Source: Owenia fusiformis (taxonomy: Eukaryota > Annelida > Polychaeta > Sabellida > Oweniidae). Taken from it: a stretch of 64,000 bases of DNA. Below are positions 45,026-55,990 of the stretch, one piece after another. The stretch is from assembly GCA_903813345.2 (NCBI GenBank), contig CAIIXF020000003.1, positions 400,633 to 464,632 on the forward strand, read 5' to 3'. The position numbers were made by a program, and so were the translations under genes. The notes below the pieces were generated by a model, which saw nothing but the letters and a program-made list of their open reading frames with translations, made no database searches and was not told where the DNA came from. How positions within the stretch are numbered: position 1 is the stretch's first letter; every line of letters starts with the position of its first letter.

Positions 45026-47869
45026 AACTAGATTTGTGAAATTGAACAAGTTCAATTTAAGACTCCAGATTTATTTGACCTAGATAGATCAGTAAAGAGC
45101 TGAGTAAGTAACTGAGTAATTAGCTGAGTAAGTACCTTAGTAGTAGTTGAGTAAGTAGCTGAGTAAGTAGCTGAGTAAGTAACTGAGTAAAAAGCTGAGT
45201 AGGTAGCTGAGTAAGTACCTGAGTTAGTAGCTGAGTAAGTTGCTAAGGAAGTAATAACTAATTAAGTAATTGAGTAAGTAGTCAAATAAGTAGCTGAGTA
45301 GGTAGAGAGGTAAAGTAGGGTATGCAGGAATTTTTGAAAGTATATTTGATCAATCTGCATCGTGAATACTGGCAAGTGCGAATTTCAAACTTCAAAATGG
45401 TGTAGAATCTAAACCGGGGGTCGGATTGCAATCTTAATTTCAGATCCAGATTCCTGAGGAAATTCTACCCCTAATTCATAACTCATACTTTAAAATTGGA
45501 GAACTTTTTATTTTGACCTACATTTCGGACACCATATCTCAAAAGTGGGTCAAAAAACTTATTGACGGCAAAATGTTAACATTATTAGCACACTCTTTGC
45601 TACAAGTTTACAAAATTTCGGAGAATATCATTGAAGTGTAGTGTCAGAATCGCAAAATAAAAAAAAACTATGAATTTGACCTAGATTTTGAACTAGGTAT
45701 TTTGGTGTCCAAACTTTGAAGGAAAGTAGCTTTTGAGCTCCCCTTCTTCTATGGGCTTTCATTATGTTTAGCTGTACTCATTCTATATCTCGTATTTTTA
45801 TACTTCAAAAAATTATTCGGTCCCATTGATTTAACATGGGGCACCAAATTTAGCGATTTTTGAGATTTCAAAACGCCATAACTTCAGAACAAGTAGTCGG
45901 ATCGAAATTTGGTTTGCAGATCTAGATTTCCGAGAAAATTCTACCCTTAATTCATAATTCATACGTTAAATTTGGAAAACTTTTAACTTTGGCCTACTTT
46001 TCGGACACCATATCTCAAAAGTGGGTCAAAATACTTTCTGACGGCAAAAGCTAACACTATTAGCATACTCTTTGCTACCTGTATACAAAATTTTAAAGCA
46101 AATCATTTAAATATAGTGTCAGAATCGCAAAAATAAGGGAAAACTATAAATTTGACCTAGATTTTGACCTAGGCATTTTGGTGTCCAAATTTTGGAGCTA
46201 AGTAGCCTTCGAGGTCCCCTTCTTTAATAGGCTTTCATTATATTAAGCTGTACTCAGTCTATATCTCGTATTTTACACTTCAAAAAAATCTTTTTTCCCA
46301 TTGACATAACATGGGGCAGCAAATTTAGCGATTTTTGAGCTTTCAAAATACCATTACTTCCGAACAGGAGGTCGAATCAAAATTTGATTTGCAGATTCGG
46401 ATTCCTGATAAAATTCTACCCCTTATTCATAACTCATACGTTACATTTGAAGATTTTTTTATTTTGACCTACTTTTGGGACACCATATCTCAAAAGTGGG
46501 TCAAAATACTTTTTGACGGCAAAAGGCTAACACTATTAGCACACTCTTGGCTACATGTATACACAATTTCGAAGAATATAATTAAAGTGTAGTGTCAGAA
46601 TCGCAAAAATAAGGAAAAGCTTTGAATTTGACCTAGATTTTGACCTAGGCATTTTGTTGTCCAAATTTTCAAAATTAGAAGGTTTTGAGGTCCCCTTCTT
46701 TTATGGGCTTCCATTATGTTTAGCTGTACTTAGTCTATATCTCGTATTTTACACTTCAAAAAAATATTTTTTCCCATTGACATAACATGGGGCACCAAAT
46801 TTAGCGATTTTTGAGCTTTCAAAACGCCATAACTTCCGAACCGGAAGTCGGATCGAAATTTGGTTTGCAGATTTGGATTCCAGAGAAAATTCTATCCTTA
46901 TTTCATAGCTCATACGTTAAATTTGGAATTTTTTTATTTTGACCTACTTTTCGGACACGCCATAACTTCCAAACCGGAAGTCGGATCGAAATTTGGTTTG
47001 CAGATTCGGATTCCTGAGAAAATTCTATACTTAATTCATAACTCAAACGTCAAATTTTGAGAATTTTTTATTTTGACCTACTTTTCGGACACCATATCTC
47101 AAAAATGGGGCAAAATACTTTCTGACGGCAAAAGGCTTACACTATTAGCACACTCTTAGCTACATGTATACAAAATTTCGAAGAATATAATTAATCTGTT
47201 GTGTCAGAATCGCAAAAATAAGGAAAAACTTTGAATTTGACCTAGATTTTGACCTAGGCATTTTGGTGTCCAAATTTTAAAGCTAGATGGCTTATGAGGT
47301 CCCCTTCTTTTAAAAGCTTTCATTATATTTAGCTGAACTCAGTCTATATTTCGTATTTTTCACTTCAAAAAAATGTTTTTTCCCATTGACTTAACATGGG
47401 CACCAAATTTAGCGATTTTTGAGCTTTCAAAACGCCATAACTTCCGAACGGGAAGTCGGATCAAAATTTGGTTTGCAGATTCGGATTCCTGAGAAAATTC
47501 TACCCTTATTTCATAGCTCATATGTTAAATTTGGAGAACTTTTTGGTTTTGACCTACTTTCAGGACGCCATATCTCAAAATCGCTAAGAGTAATCAAAAA
47601 ACAGATGGCACACTCTCGATTTTTTTTTTCTAAGCTACATGTAGAAACTAAGATGAAGTAGTTACGACAAACAACAACGAAGATAATTGACAGAATGTTG
47701 ATTTGACCTTGATTTGACCTAGTTCTTGACCCTTGACCTAGATAAAAATTTGACCTAATTTCCCATCATCCCAGGTACTGCCCCTAGTTGATCATGTAAG
47801 CAGCTTAAAGTAAATTCTTTTAGTTGGTGAGAAATCTGGGAAGGAGGAAGATTCTGAAAGAATAATAAT
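45026..47869 (+). repeat. 2.84-kb interspersed repeat, copy 1
   Basis: Starts AACTAGATTTGTGAAATTG, then AACAAGTTCAATTTAAGAC, followed by a 12-bp array, then about five units of 475 bp, then a TGACCT-rich tail and GTTGGTGAGAAATCTGGGA. Units share AACGCCATAACTTCC, GACACCATATCTCAAAA and GCACCAAATTTAGCGATTTT; copies of the last lie at 45840, 46319, 46793 and 47400. An extra partial unit is inserted near 46960. It is non-coding. Structure (internal tandem units, short 5' palindrome, no inverted termini, head-to-tail copies) recalls Helitron-like non-autonomous elements; this is an inference. Confidence 0.8.
45093..45312 (+). repeat. 12-bp tandem array GAGTAAGTAGCT
   Basis: About 18 degenerate copies of GAGTAAGTAGCT inside copy 1. 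Confidence 0.88.
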
Positions 47870-47936
47870 AACTAGATTTGTGAAATTGAACAAGTTCAAT
47901 TTAAGACTCCAGATTTATTTGACCTAGATAGATCAG

Positions 47937-48210
47937 TAAAGAGCTGAGTAAGTAACTGAGTAATTAGCTGAGTAAGTACCTTAGTAGTAGTTGAGTTAGT
48001 AGCTGAGTAAGTAACTGAGTAAAAAGCTGAGTAGGTAGCTGAGTAAGTAGCTGAGTAAAAAGCTGAGTAGGTAGCTGAGTAAGTAGCTGAGTAAGTACCT
48101 GAGTTAGTAGCTGAGTAAGTAGCTGAGTAAGTTGCTAAGTAAGTAATAACTAATTAAGTAATTGAGTAAGTAGTCAAATAAGTAGTTGAGTAGGTAGAGA
48201 GGTAAAGTAG
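47937..48210 (+). repeat. 12-bp tandem array GAGTAAGTAGCT
   Basis: About 22 degenerate units inside copy 2, longer than in copy 1. Confidence 0.88.
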
Positions 48211-50137
48211 GGTATGCAGGAATTTATGAAAGTATATTTGATCAATCTGCATCGTGAATACTGGTAAGTGCGAATTTCAAACTTCAAAATGGCGTAGAAT
48301 CTAAACCGGGGGTCGGATTGCAATTTTAATTTCAGATCCGGATTCCTGAGGAAATTCTACCCCTAATTCATAACTCATACTTTAAAATTGGAGATTTTTT
48401 TATTTTGACCTACATTTCGGACACCATATCTCAAAAGAGGGTCAAAAAACTTATTGACGGCAAAATGTTACATTATAAGCACACTCTTTGCTACAAGTAT
48501 ACAAAATTTCGGAGAATATCATTGAAGTGTAGTGTCAGAATCGCAAAATAAAAAAAACTATGAATTTGACCTAGATTTTGAACTAGGTATTTTGGTGTCC
48601 AAACTTTGAAGGAAAGTAGCTTTTGAGGTCCCCTTCTTCTATGGGCTTTCATTATGTTTAGCTGTACTCATTCTTTATCTCGTATTTTTACACTTCAAAA
48701 AATTATTCGGTCCCATTGATTTAACATGGGGCACCAAATTTAGCGATTTTTGAGATCTCAAAACGCCATAACTTAAGAACAAGTAGTCAGATCGAAATTT
48801 GGTTTGCAGATCTAGATTTCTGAGAAAATTCTACCCTTAATTCATAACTCATACGTTAAATTTGGAAACTTTTTACTTTGGCCTACTTTTTGGACACCAT
48901 ATCTCAAAAGTGGGTCAAAATACTTTCTGACGGCAAAACGCTAACACTATAAGCATACTCTTTGCTACCTGTATACAAAATTTTAAAGCAAATCATTTAA
49001 ATATAGTGTCAGAATCGCAAAAATAAGGGAAAACTATAAATTTGACCTAGATTTTGACCTAGGCATTTTGGTGTCCAAATTTTGGAGCTAAGTAGCCTTC
49101 GAGGTCCCCTTCTTTAATAGGCTTTCATTATATTAAGCTGTACTCAGTCTATATCTTGTATTTTACACTTCAAAAAATCTTTTTTCCCATTGCCATAACA
49201 TGGGGCACCAAATTTAGCGATTTTTGAGCTATCAAAACGACATTAATTCCAAACCAAAAGTCGGATTGAAATTTGGTTTGCAGATTTGGATTCCTGAGAA
49301 AATTCTACCATTAATTCATAACTCATACGTTAAATTTGGAGAACTTTTTAGTTTGACCTACTTTTCGGACACCATATCTCAAAAGTGGGTCAAAATACTT
49401 TCTGACGGCAAAAGGCTAACACTATTAGCACACTCTTGGCTACATGTATACAAAGTTTCGAAGAATATAATTAATCTGTAGTGTCAGAATCGCAAAAATA
49501 AGGAAAAACTTTGAATTTGACCTAGATTTTGACCTAGGCATTTTGGTGTCCAAATATTTATGAAAAGAAGGTCTTGTGGTCCCTTTCTCTTATGGGCTTC
49601 CATTATGTTTAACTGTGCTTAGTCTATATCTCGTATTTTACACTTCAAAAAAATATTTTTTCCCATTGAATTAACATGGGGCACCAAATTTAGTGATTTT
49701 TGAATTTTCAAAACGCCATAACTTCTGAACCGGAAGTCAGATCGAAATTTGGTTTTCAGATTCAGAATCCTGAGAAAATTTCCTATAAGACTGATATCCT
49801 GGACATTGGATTCGGTGAAATTTTTTTTGGACCTCGTTTTCGGACACTGATATCTCGAAATCGGTTTGAGATACCAAAAAACTAAATCGACCCTAGGTTT
49901 TCTACTTTTTTATGAGGAACACAATGAAAAAAACCAGGATCAAAAATATTGAAGGACGATCGAGATAATGGGAAAAAGTGACAAAGTACTGGATTTGACC
50001 TAGTTCTTGACCTTTGACCTAGATAAAAATTTGACCTAATTTCCCAGAAAGCCAGATACATTCCCTAGTTGGTCATGTAAGCAGCTTAAAGTAAGCTCTT
50101 CTAGTTGGTGAGAAATCTGGGAAGGAGGAAGAAGAAG

Positions 50138-50165
50138 AATAATAATAATAATAATAATAATAATA
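50138..50165. repeat. (AAT)n microsatellite
   Basis: About nine AAT/TAA repeats at the end of copy 2. Confidence 0.9.
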
Positions 50166-50185
50166 AAGAAAACTGGCAAAAGCAA

Positions 50186-50214
50186 TAGACTCCAGATTTT
50201 CAATCTGGAGTCTA
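50186..50214. repeat. perfect 13-bp hairpin
   Basis: TAGACTCCAGATT, loop TTC, AATCTGGAGTCTA. The arm contains AGACTCCAGAT, the word found about 30 bases into each copy of the family. Confidence 0.9.
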
Positions 50215-50858
50215 ATAATAGAGGCTGCCAGAATAGAGTCTGTCAGATAACTCAAAATTGTAATCTTTGATTACTCAAATACCAGTGCACTGATTGGGTT
50301 CAAATTGTATATGCCGATACCTAGGGATACAAGAGTTCTGCTAGAAAAGGAATTTTAAATAAGGCAGTTGAATTCAAGATGGCAAACATTTTTGAAAAGA
50401 ATGTAATCTTTGATAACATAAATACAAATCAATGGATATAGTTCAAATTTGATATGCTGATGCCTACATTTTTATGGATGCTATTCTGTCAGTTGAGTGC
50501 AGCGATGGGCTTGAATTTCTATCGGATCCAAACATACGAGATGAACTTAATCTTCAACACAACCCATATCTATTTGCTTATAAAAGTGAGCATCAATTTT
50601 CCTAATGAAACAACATATTAATAACATGTATGTATCAGATGTATCATTGTTTTTTTTATTGTTAATGTTGGAATTATGATTAGCATTTCAGAAGTTTTGA
50701 AATCTGTCTAATTAACTGCCTCACTTTATTGGGAGCTATTTTATTGGGAGATTATTTATGAGTTATGTGACATTGTTATATCATTGTTAGGTGACAGAGC
50801 CCGATGTGAATGTCTGACAACACTTGTCTCATAAAAAAATGAGGCCCAAAAAAGTAGA
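50215..50858. other. no supported gene; one protein-like scrap
   Basis: 50465-50604 is open in one frame (DAILSVECSDGLEFLSDPNI, then LQHNPYLFAYKSEHQFS) and protein-like, but has no motif I can name. Confidence 0.35.
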
Positions 50859-51407
50859 ATGTTCAAATCATGCTTCAAAAAATGTCAGAACCAGGCTAGA
50901 AACTTTTATAAAGGAGAATTCAAAGTATACACAAGTACTAACTCTGCAAAAACTGATAAAATGGTGAGCACAGTTAGATGTGTGATTAGAATGCAAACAA
51001 AACAACTAGAGGAAACGCCCGACAAGAAAGGATATATCACCAAATTATTGCGCTGAGAAATTATAAATGCCGCCCGTCACATTTTTGGATACCGCAGGTT
51101 GTGTGATTTTGCCTGGTGTGAATCCAAAAAAGGTAAGGAGAAATATGTAAAAAAATGGATTGGTCAAACATGTTTACTCTGTAATGAAACAGGCTGAGGT
51201 GTCAAAAATAGCCCAATGTGGCAAAGGAAATTTGGAAAAAATTTCAGGTTCTTTCATACAAATGTTTTAGCTGAAATTGAAGGTGAAGACCTAGAATGGG
51301 GATAACATAAGTCATTTAAAAATCCAGATTTATATTCGGTCAATGAAAATACCGGGTCAGATTCAAAAGATGTGTCTCCCATAACCAAGATACACACACC
51401 GGAATAG
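50859..51407 (+). pseudogene. decayed ORF with Cys/His cluster, transposon-like
   Basis: After a 65-codon frame ending at 51056, a shifted frame reads EIINAARHIFGYRRLCDFAW then CESKKGKEKYVKKW and GQTCLLCNETG before TGA. 'H.FG...C...WC' plus a later C-x2-C recalls the N-terminal zinc-cluster region of some uncharacterised invertebrate transposon proteins. A later piece (GSDSKDVSPITKIHTPE) ends at a TAG in the frame that continues into the GA-rich array as GTEETRGGED. At least two breaks. Confidence 0.4.
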
Positions 51408-51435
51408 CCTTACAACGGTAAAGTCAGATACCATA

Positions 51436-53640
51436 ATGGAACAGAAGAGACGAGAGGTGGAGAAGATGGAACAGAAGAGACGAGAGGTGGAGAAGATGGA
51501 ACAGAAGAGACGAGAGGTGGAGAAGATGGAACAGAAGAGACGGGAGGAGGAGATGGAACAGAAGAGACGAGAGGTGGAGAAGATGGAACAGAAGCGATGA
51601 GAGGTGGAGAAGATGGAACAGAAGAGATGGGAGGAGGAGATGGAACAGAAGAGACGAGAGGTGGAGGAGATGGAACAGAAGAGACGAGAGGTGGAGAAGA
51701 TGGAACAGAAGAGACGAGAGGTGGAGAAGATGGAACAGAAGAGACGAGAGGAGGAGAAGATGGAACAGAAGAGACGAGAGGTGGAGAAGATGGAACAGAA
51801 GAGACGAGAGGTGGAGAAGATGGAACAGAAGAGACGAGAGGTGGAGAAGATGGAACAGAAGAGATGGGAGGAGGAGATGGAACAGAAGAGACGAGAGGTG
51901 GAGAAGATGGAACAGAAGAGACGAGAGGTGGAGAAGATGGAACAGAAGAGATGAGAGGTGGAGAAGATGGAACAGAAGAGATGGGAGGAGGAGATGGAAC
52001 AGAAGAGACGAGAGGTGGAGAAGATGGAACAGAAGAGACGAGAGGTGGAGAAGATGGAACAGAAGAGATGGGAGGAGGAGATGGAACAGAAGAGACAAGA
52101 GGTGGAGAAGATGGAACAGAAGAGACGAGAGGAGGAGAAGATGGAACAGAAGAGATGGGAGGAGGAGATGGAACAGAAGAGACGAGAGGTGGAGAAGATG
52201 GAACAGAAGAGACGAGAGGTGGAGAAGATGGAACAGAAGAGACGAGAGGTGGAGAAGATGGAACAGAAGAGACAAGAGGTGGAGAAGATGGAACAGAAGA
52301 GACAAGAGGTGGAGAAGATGGAACAGAAGAGACGAGAGGAGAAGATGGAACAGAAGAGATGGGAGAAGGAGATGGAACAGAAGAGACAAGAGGTGGAGAA
52401 GGTGGAACAGAAGAGACGAGAGGTGGAGAAGATGGAACAGAAGAGATGGGAGGAGGAGATGGAACAGAAGAGACAAGAGGTGGAGAAGATGGAACAGAAG
52501 AGACGAGAGGAGGAGAAGATGGAACAGAAGAGATGGGAGGAGGAGATGGAACAGAAGAGACGAGAGGTGGAGAAGATGGAACAGAAGAGACGAGAGGTGG
52601 AGAAGATGGAACAGAAGAGACGAGAGGAGGAGAAGATGGAACAGAAGAGACGAGAGGTGGAGAAGATGGAACAGAAGAGACGAGAGGTGGAGAAGATGGA
52701 ACAGAAGAGACGAGAGGTGGAGAAGATGGAACAGAAGAGAAGAGAGGTGGAGAAGATGGAACAGAAGAGACGAGAGGTGGAGAAAATGGAACAGAAGAGA
52801 TGGGAGGAGGAGATGGAACAGAAGAGACAAGAGGTGGAGAAGATGGAACAGAAGAGACGAGAGGTGGAGAAGATGGAACAGAAGAGACGAGAGGTGGAGA
52901 AGATGGAACAGAAGAGACGAGAGGTGGAGAAGATGGAACAGAAGAGACGAGAGGTGGAGAAGATGGAACAGAAGAGAAGAGAGGTGGAGAAGATGGAACA
53001 GAAGAGACGAGAGGTGGAGAAGATGGAACAGAAGAGATGGGAGGAGGAGATGGAACAGAAGAGACAAGAGGTGGAGAAGATGGAACAGAAGAGACGAGAG
53101 GTGGAGAAGATGGAACAGAAGAGAAGAGAGGTGGAGAAGATGGAACAGAAGAGACGAGAGGTGGAGAAGATGGAACAGAAGAGATGGGAGGAGGAGATGG
53201 AACAGAAGAGACGAGAGGTGGAGAAGATGGAACAGAAGAGACGAGAGGTGGAGAAGATGGAACAGAAGAGATGGGAGGAGGAGATGGAACAGAAGAGACA
53301 AGAGGTGGAGAAGATGGAACAGAAGAGACGAGAGGTGGAGAAGATGGAACAGAAGAGACGAGAGGTGGAGAAGATGGAACAGAAGAGATGGGAGAAGGAG
53401 ATGGAACAGAAGAGATGGGAGGAGAAGATGGAACAGAAGAGATGGGAGGAGAAGATGGAACAGAAGAGACGAATGGTGGAGAAGATGGAACAGAAGAGAC
53501 GAGAGAAGATGGAACAGAAAAGACGAGAGAAGATGGAACAGAAAAGACGAGAGAAGATGGAACAGAAAAGACGAGAGAAGATGGAACAGAAAAGACGAGA
53601 GGAGAAAATTGAACAGAAGAGACGAGAAGAAAAGAAGAGA
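51436..53640 (+). repeat. 2.2-kb GA-rich minisatellite, about 75 units of 27/30 bp
   Basis: Units GAGACGAGAGGTGGAGAAGA plus TGGAACAGAA. The + strand is about nine-tenths purine. Shorter units (GAGAAGATGGAACAGAAAAGAC) appear at the right end. Variant units are interleaved in repeating patterns, indicating higher-order duplication. Confidence 0.95.
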
Positions 53641-53655
53641 GAGAATGAAGACCAG
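51436..53655 (+). CDS. gene candidate B, repeat exon: charged coiled-coil/ER-K helix
   Basis: Starting at ATG 51436, one frame reads EQKRREVEKM over and over (10 residues, with 9-residue variants EQKRWEEEM) and ends EEKKRENEDQ at CAG|GTAAAA, phase 0. The sequence predicts a long single alpha helix or coiled coil. Two in-frame TGA codons (51598 and 51952), both from CGA to TGA in a unit, split it; the last 560 codons from 51958 are clean. A second + frame (51597-53612, GGEDGTEETR repeats) and two minus frames are also open because the period is a multiple of three. I prefer the EQKRRE frame because it alone continues past the array into a donor site and ends in non-repeat coiled-coil-like sequence. 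Confidence 0.45.
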
Positions 53656-54388
53656 GTAAAAATAATGAACATGCTCCATACTCATAATTGAATTTACTTT
53701 CAGAATAAAACCTCTACATGCAGATGTATTTAAACTCCTGACAGAGACACAATCAGAAAAAATGATGCATTTGTGAATGGAGTAGTTAAGGTATATATTT
53801 TATATAAAACTACTAAATCAATCATTTGTCATTAGGTTCAGTCAGTCTAGTTGTTTGAGTGAGTGGTTCATGACTTGTATAGAAGGTTGTGGATCCAGCA
53901 TCCTGATTTGCATCATTTAGGAGAAGTTGCACTTTGATCATCAATTTAATTTGAAGGATTGATGTTACTCTGTTTTGGGTTGAGACATAATTTGTTTTGT
54001 ACATGTTGGTTGTCGCCAACTTAATGATCATTTCCCAGATTGGGCTGGGTAAATCCCTTACGACCTTGTAAGGGTTTGAAGATCTGGTGGGATACCGGAG
54101 TTTCCTGAAAAATATGCATATATATATCAATTTAATTTGAAGGATTGATGTTACTCTGTCTTGGCTAGATACATAATTTCCGAAACATCAACATCAATGT
54201 CACGAATCACAACCTCATGATTATTCAAATACTGTTTCCATATCAAGGTTGAAAATCATTTGATCATGGATTGAATATATATGTCTTCTAGATAATGTGA
54301 ATACAATAAAGGAAAAATTGAATCAAAGTGAAATTCTAGATGCAAAAAATGAAAGATAGTTAAGTTCAAGATCAACTACCGAGTCAGG
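53656..54388. other. presumed intron of gene candidate B
   Basis: Contains a short direct duplication (TCAATTTAATTTGAAGGATTG at about 53941 and 54127). No coding signal on either strand was accepted. Confidence 0.4.
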
Positions 54389-54518
54389 ATGCAAGGTAGA
54401 AACTTTGAGGGCAAAATGGTTGTTGCTTTGTTTAAACTTATGGCATCTCAAAATCACGGAGACGCCCTAGAGAACCTTGCTGAGAAAAGTAAAAATACAG
54501 CTCTACAACAAGAGAGAG
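54389..54518 (+). CDS. gene candidate B, exon 2
   Basis: From ATG 54389 it reads FEGKMVVALFKLMASQNHGD then ALENLAEKSKNTALQQER and meets G|GTAGAT, leaving one base over (phase 1). The open frame extends about nine codons upstream of the ATG, so an acceptor near 54361-54370 could make it an internal exon in phase with the repeat exon. No domain is recognised. Confidence 0.55.
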
Positions 54519-54672
54519 GTAGATACATTTTTCATACAATATTATTGTTTTATCTTCATTCCAAATATTAAATTTCAATATTTATTCTGGATGACTAAAT
54601 CATTATTCAGAACATTAAATACCATATTATCTCTATTGTTATATCAATTTAAATAAAAGATTTATTCTATAG

Positions 54673-54753
54673 AAATAAAAGATGAAGAGACACTGATCCC
54701 AAATAAGATTAATGACAGTATAAATATCACTGACTCCTTGTTGCAGACTCATG
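54673..54753 (+). CDS. gene candidate B, exon 3
   Basis: Between TTTATTCTATAG and GTATGT. Its two leading bases complete the codon left by exon 2; it then reads IKDEETLIPNKINDSINITD, SLLQTH and again leaves one base. 81 bases. Phase continuity supports it. Confidence 0.6.
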
Positions 54754-54809
54754 GTATGTACAGGTACATGTAGGTGTAGTAATTATTATTGATGGATTAA
54801 AACATTAAA

Positions 54810-54918
54810 TAATAATTATGAACCATGGAATATATACACCCCCTGGGGTGTATTTTTTATATTTTAGTCATGTATATTGCATGATAGAATTTTGAATTGA
54901 ATTGAATTGAAAATTAAA
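54810..54918 (+). repeat. LINE-like 3' end with hairpin and GAATT repeat
   Basis: Hairpin TACACCCC-CT-GGGGTGTA at 54835-54852, then a short tail and (GAATT)4. The hairpin and its context ('atatatacacc') resemble the LINE 3' end at 25970. It sits in the intron after exon 3. Confidence 0.45.
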
Positions 54919-55311
54919 TAGATAAGGGTTATAACATGGGGAGTTTTGTAAGGAGAGACTATACCAAGGTACTGTATGCATATCTCATCAAGGGACAGGG
55001 GAAAATCTAATTATCCTTACTAATTTGAAATTGTTGGAGTACTTGAGATATTGCCATTACTAAATTACTAAATATCATTGACCAGTTAAGATACAGAGAG
55101 GTAAAAATGAATATTTAGCTTCAGAGATAAAGAAACAAGATAAGAAGTTGTGTGTTATATGTCATTTAGTTAAAAAAGTAAAATAGTTAGGGCACAAAAA
55201 TATCAGTTTGTAGGATTTATCAGGAATGGTCCCAAAATCAAATCATGTAGTGCATTTTAAATTTAGTTTTAATATTAATTAACATTGCTGTGGTGTTAAT
55301 GTATCTTTCAG

Positions 55312-55374
55312 TTACAAGTCAACAAGCTATGGCAGCTGTAGGTGCACAGGATGGTTACCCACTGGATAAATTAG
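55312..55374 (+). CDS. gene candidate B, exon 4
   Basis: Follows GTATCTTTCAG and ends at G|GTGAGC. Two leading bases complete the codon from exon 3; it reads TSQQAMAAVGAQDGYPLDKL and leaves one base. All three introns that can be checked are phase 1. The next exon is not found; a mariner relic begins 20 bases downstream. Confidence 0.6.
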
Positions 55375-55393
55375 GTGAGCAAAATAAATAATA

Positions 55394-55990
55394 TTACAGG
55401 GTGACCCCCAAAAAATGCAACCCTCCATTTCTTCAATATTTTTCTTAAATGGAGGTAAATTGCTCTGAGATTTAGCACACAAGGACTCCATTCAATGTGG
55501 GATCCTCTGGCAAAGTTTCAATAATCATAGTCTTATATTGATAGAGTTATGGTCGTTCCAAAATATGCTCCAAAATATGCTCCAAATATCGTCCATTTCC
55601 AATGTTAGGTTTTCGGATGAATCACATTCCCTTCTTTCTGAACATGTAAACTCAAGAAATAATGTGTTCTGGGATCACAAATTCCAGATGAAGTGCTTCA
55701 AAGGCCCCTTCATTCTGTTAAATGCACAGCTTGGGCTGCCAATTTCCAAACATGAAATCATCAGCCCCTTTTGGTTTGAGGTTGATAATGGCAACACTGT
55801 TACTGTTAACACACAGCGCAATATTGGCGTTCCCAGGAAGTTCTAGGCAGTTCTAGAGTGACATAGAGGCTTCAATAGACAAGAACAGTGGTTCTAGAAG
55901 GATGGAGCTATTCCTCACACTTTTAATGATAGCATAACCTGGCTCACTAGTCATTTTTATGAGAAGATTATCTATATATTCCACGGAGTA
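55394..55990 (+). pseudogene. mariner-type transposase, broken
   Basis: Begins with TTACAGGGTGACCCCCAAAA, a terminus-like sequence at a TA. The frame at 55600-55846 reads RFSDESHSLLSEHVNSRNNV, then GPFWFEVDNGNTVTVNTQRN-like sequence: the first catalytic Asp (FSDE) and the 'GxxGPFFFE...VTVNxxRY' block of a Tc1/mariner group common in arthropods and other invertebrates. After a frame change, 55900-55990 reads DGAIPHTFNDSITWLTSHF, the second catalytic block (QQDGATPHTA). The N-terminal DNA-binding part and the right terminus are not seen. Confidence 0.75.

Larger units (their letters stand above)
47870..50214 (+). repeat. 2.3-kb interspersed repeat, copy 2
   Basis: Begins at the exact end of copy 1 with the same first 60 bases and carries the same 12-bp array (47937-48210), four about 475-bp units (GCACCAAATTTAG at 48732, 49208 and 49686) and the same tail. 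It ends in an AAT microsatellite (50138-50165) and a perfect hairpin. It is one unit shorter than copy 1. Confidence 0.8.

Noticed and set aside
46335-49885. Several 60-85-codon ORFs in the 45-50 kb repeat
   Set aside because: The same short frame appears in each 475-bp unit with differing stops and frameshifts; no codon-level constraint is visible.
51597-53612. + strand 671-codon GGEDGTEETR frame
   Set aside because: It is the longest uninterrupted + frame, but it ends at a TGA inside the array's right edge without splice continuation, whereas the EQKRRE frame runs on to a donor. Kept only as an alternative.
51363-53685. Minus-strand ORFs of 769 and 753 codons (Phe/Ser/Leu-rich repeats)
   Set aside because: They mirror the GA-rich minisatellite; any repeat with a period divisible by three that lacks a stop in one unit gives such frames. 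No start context or splice sites support them.
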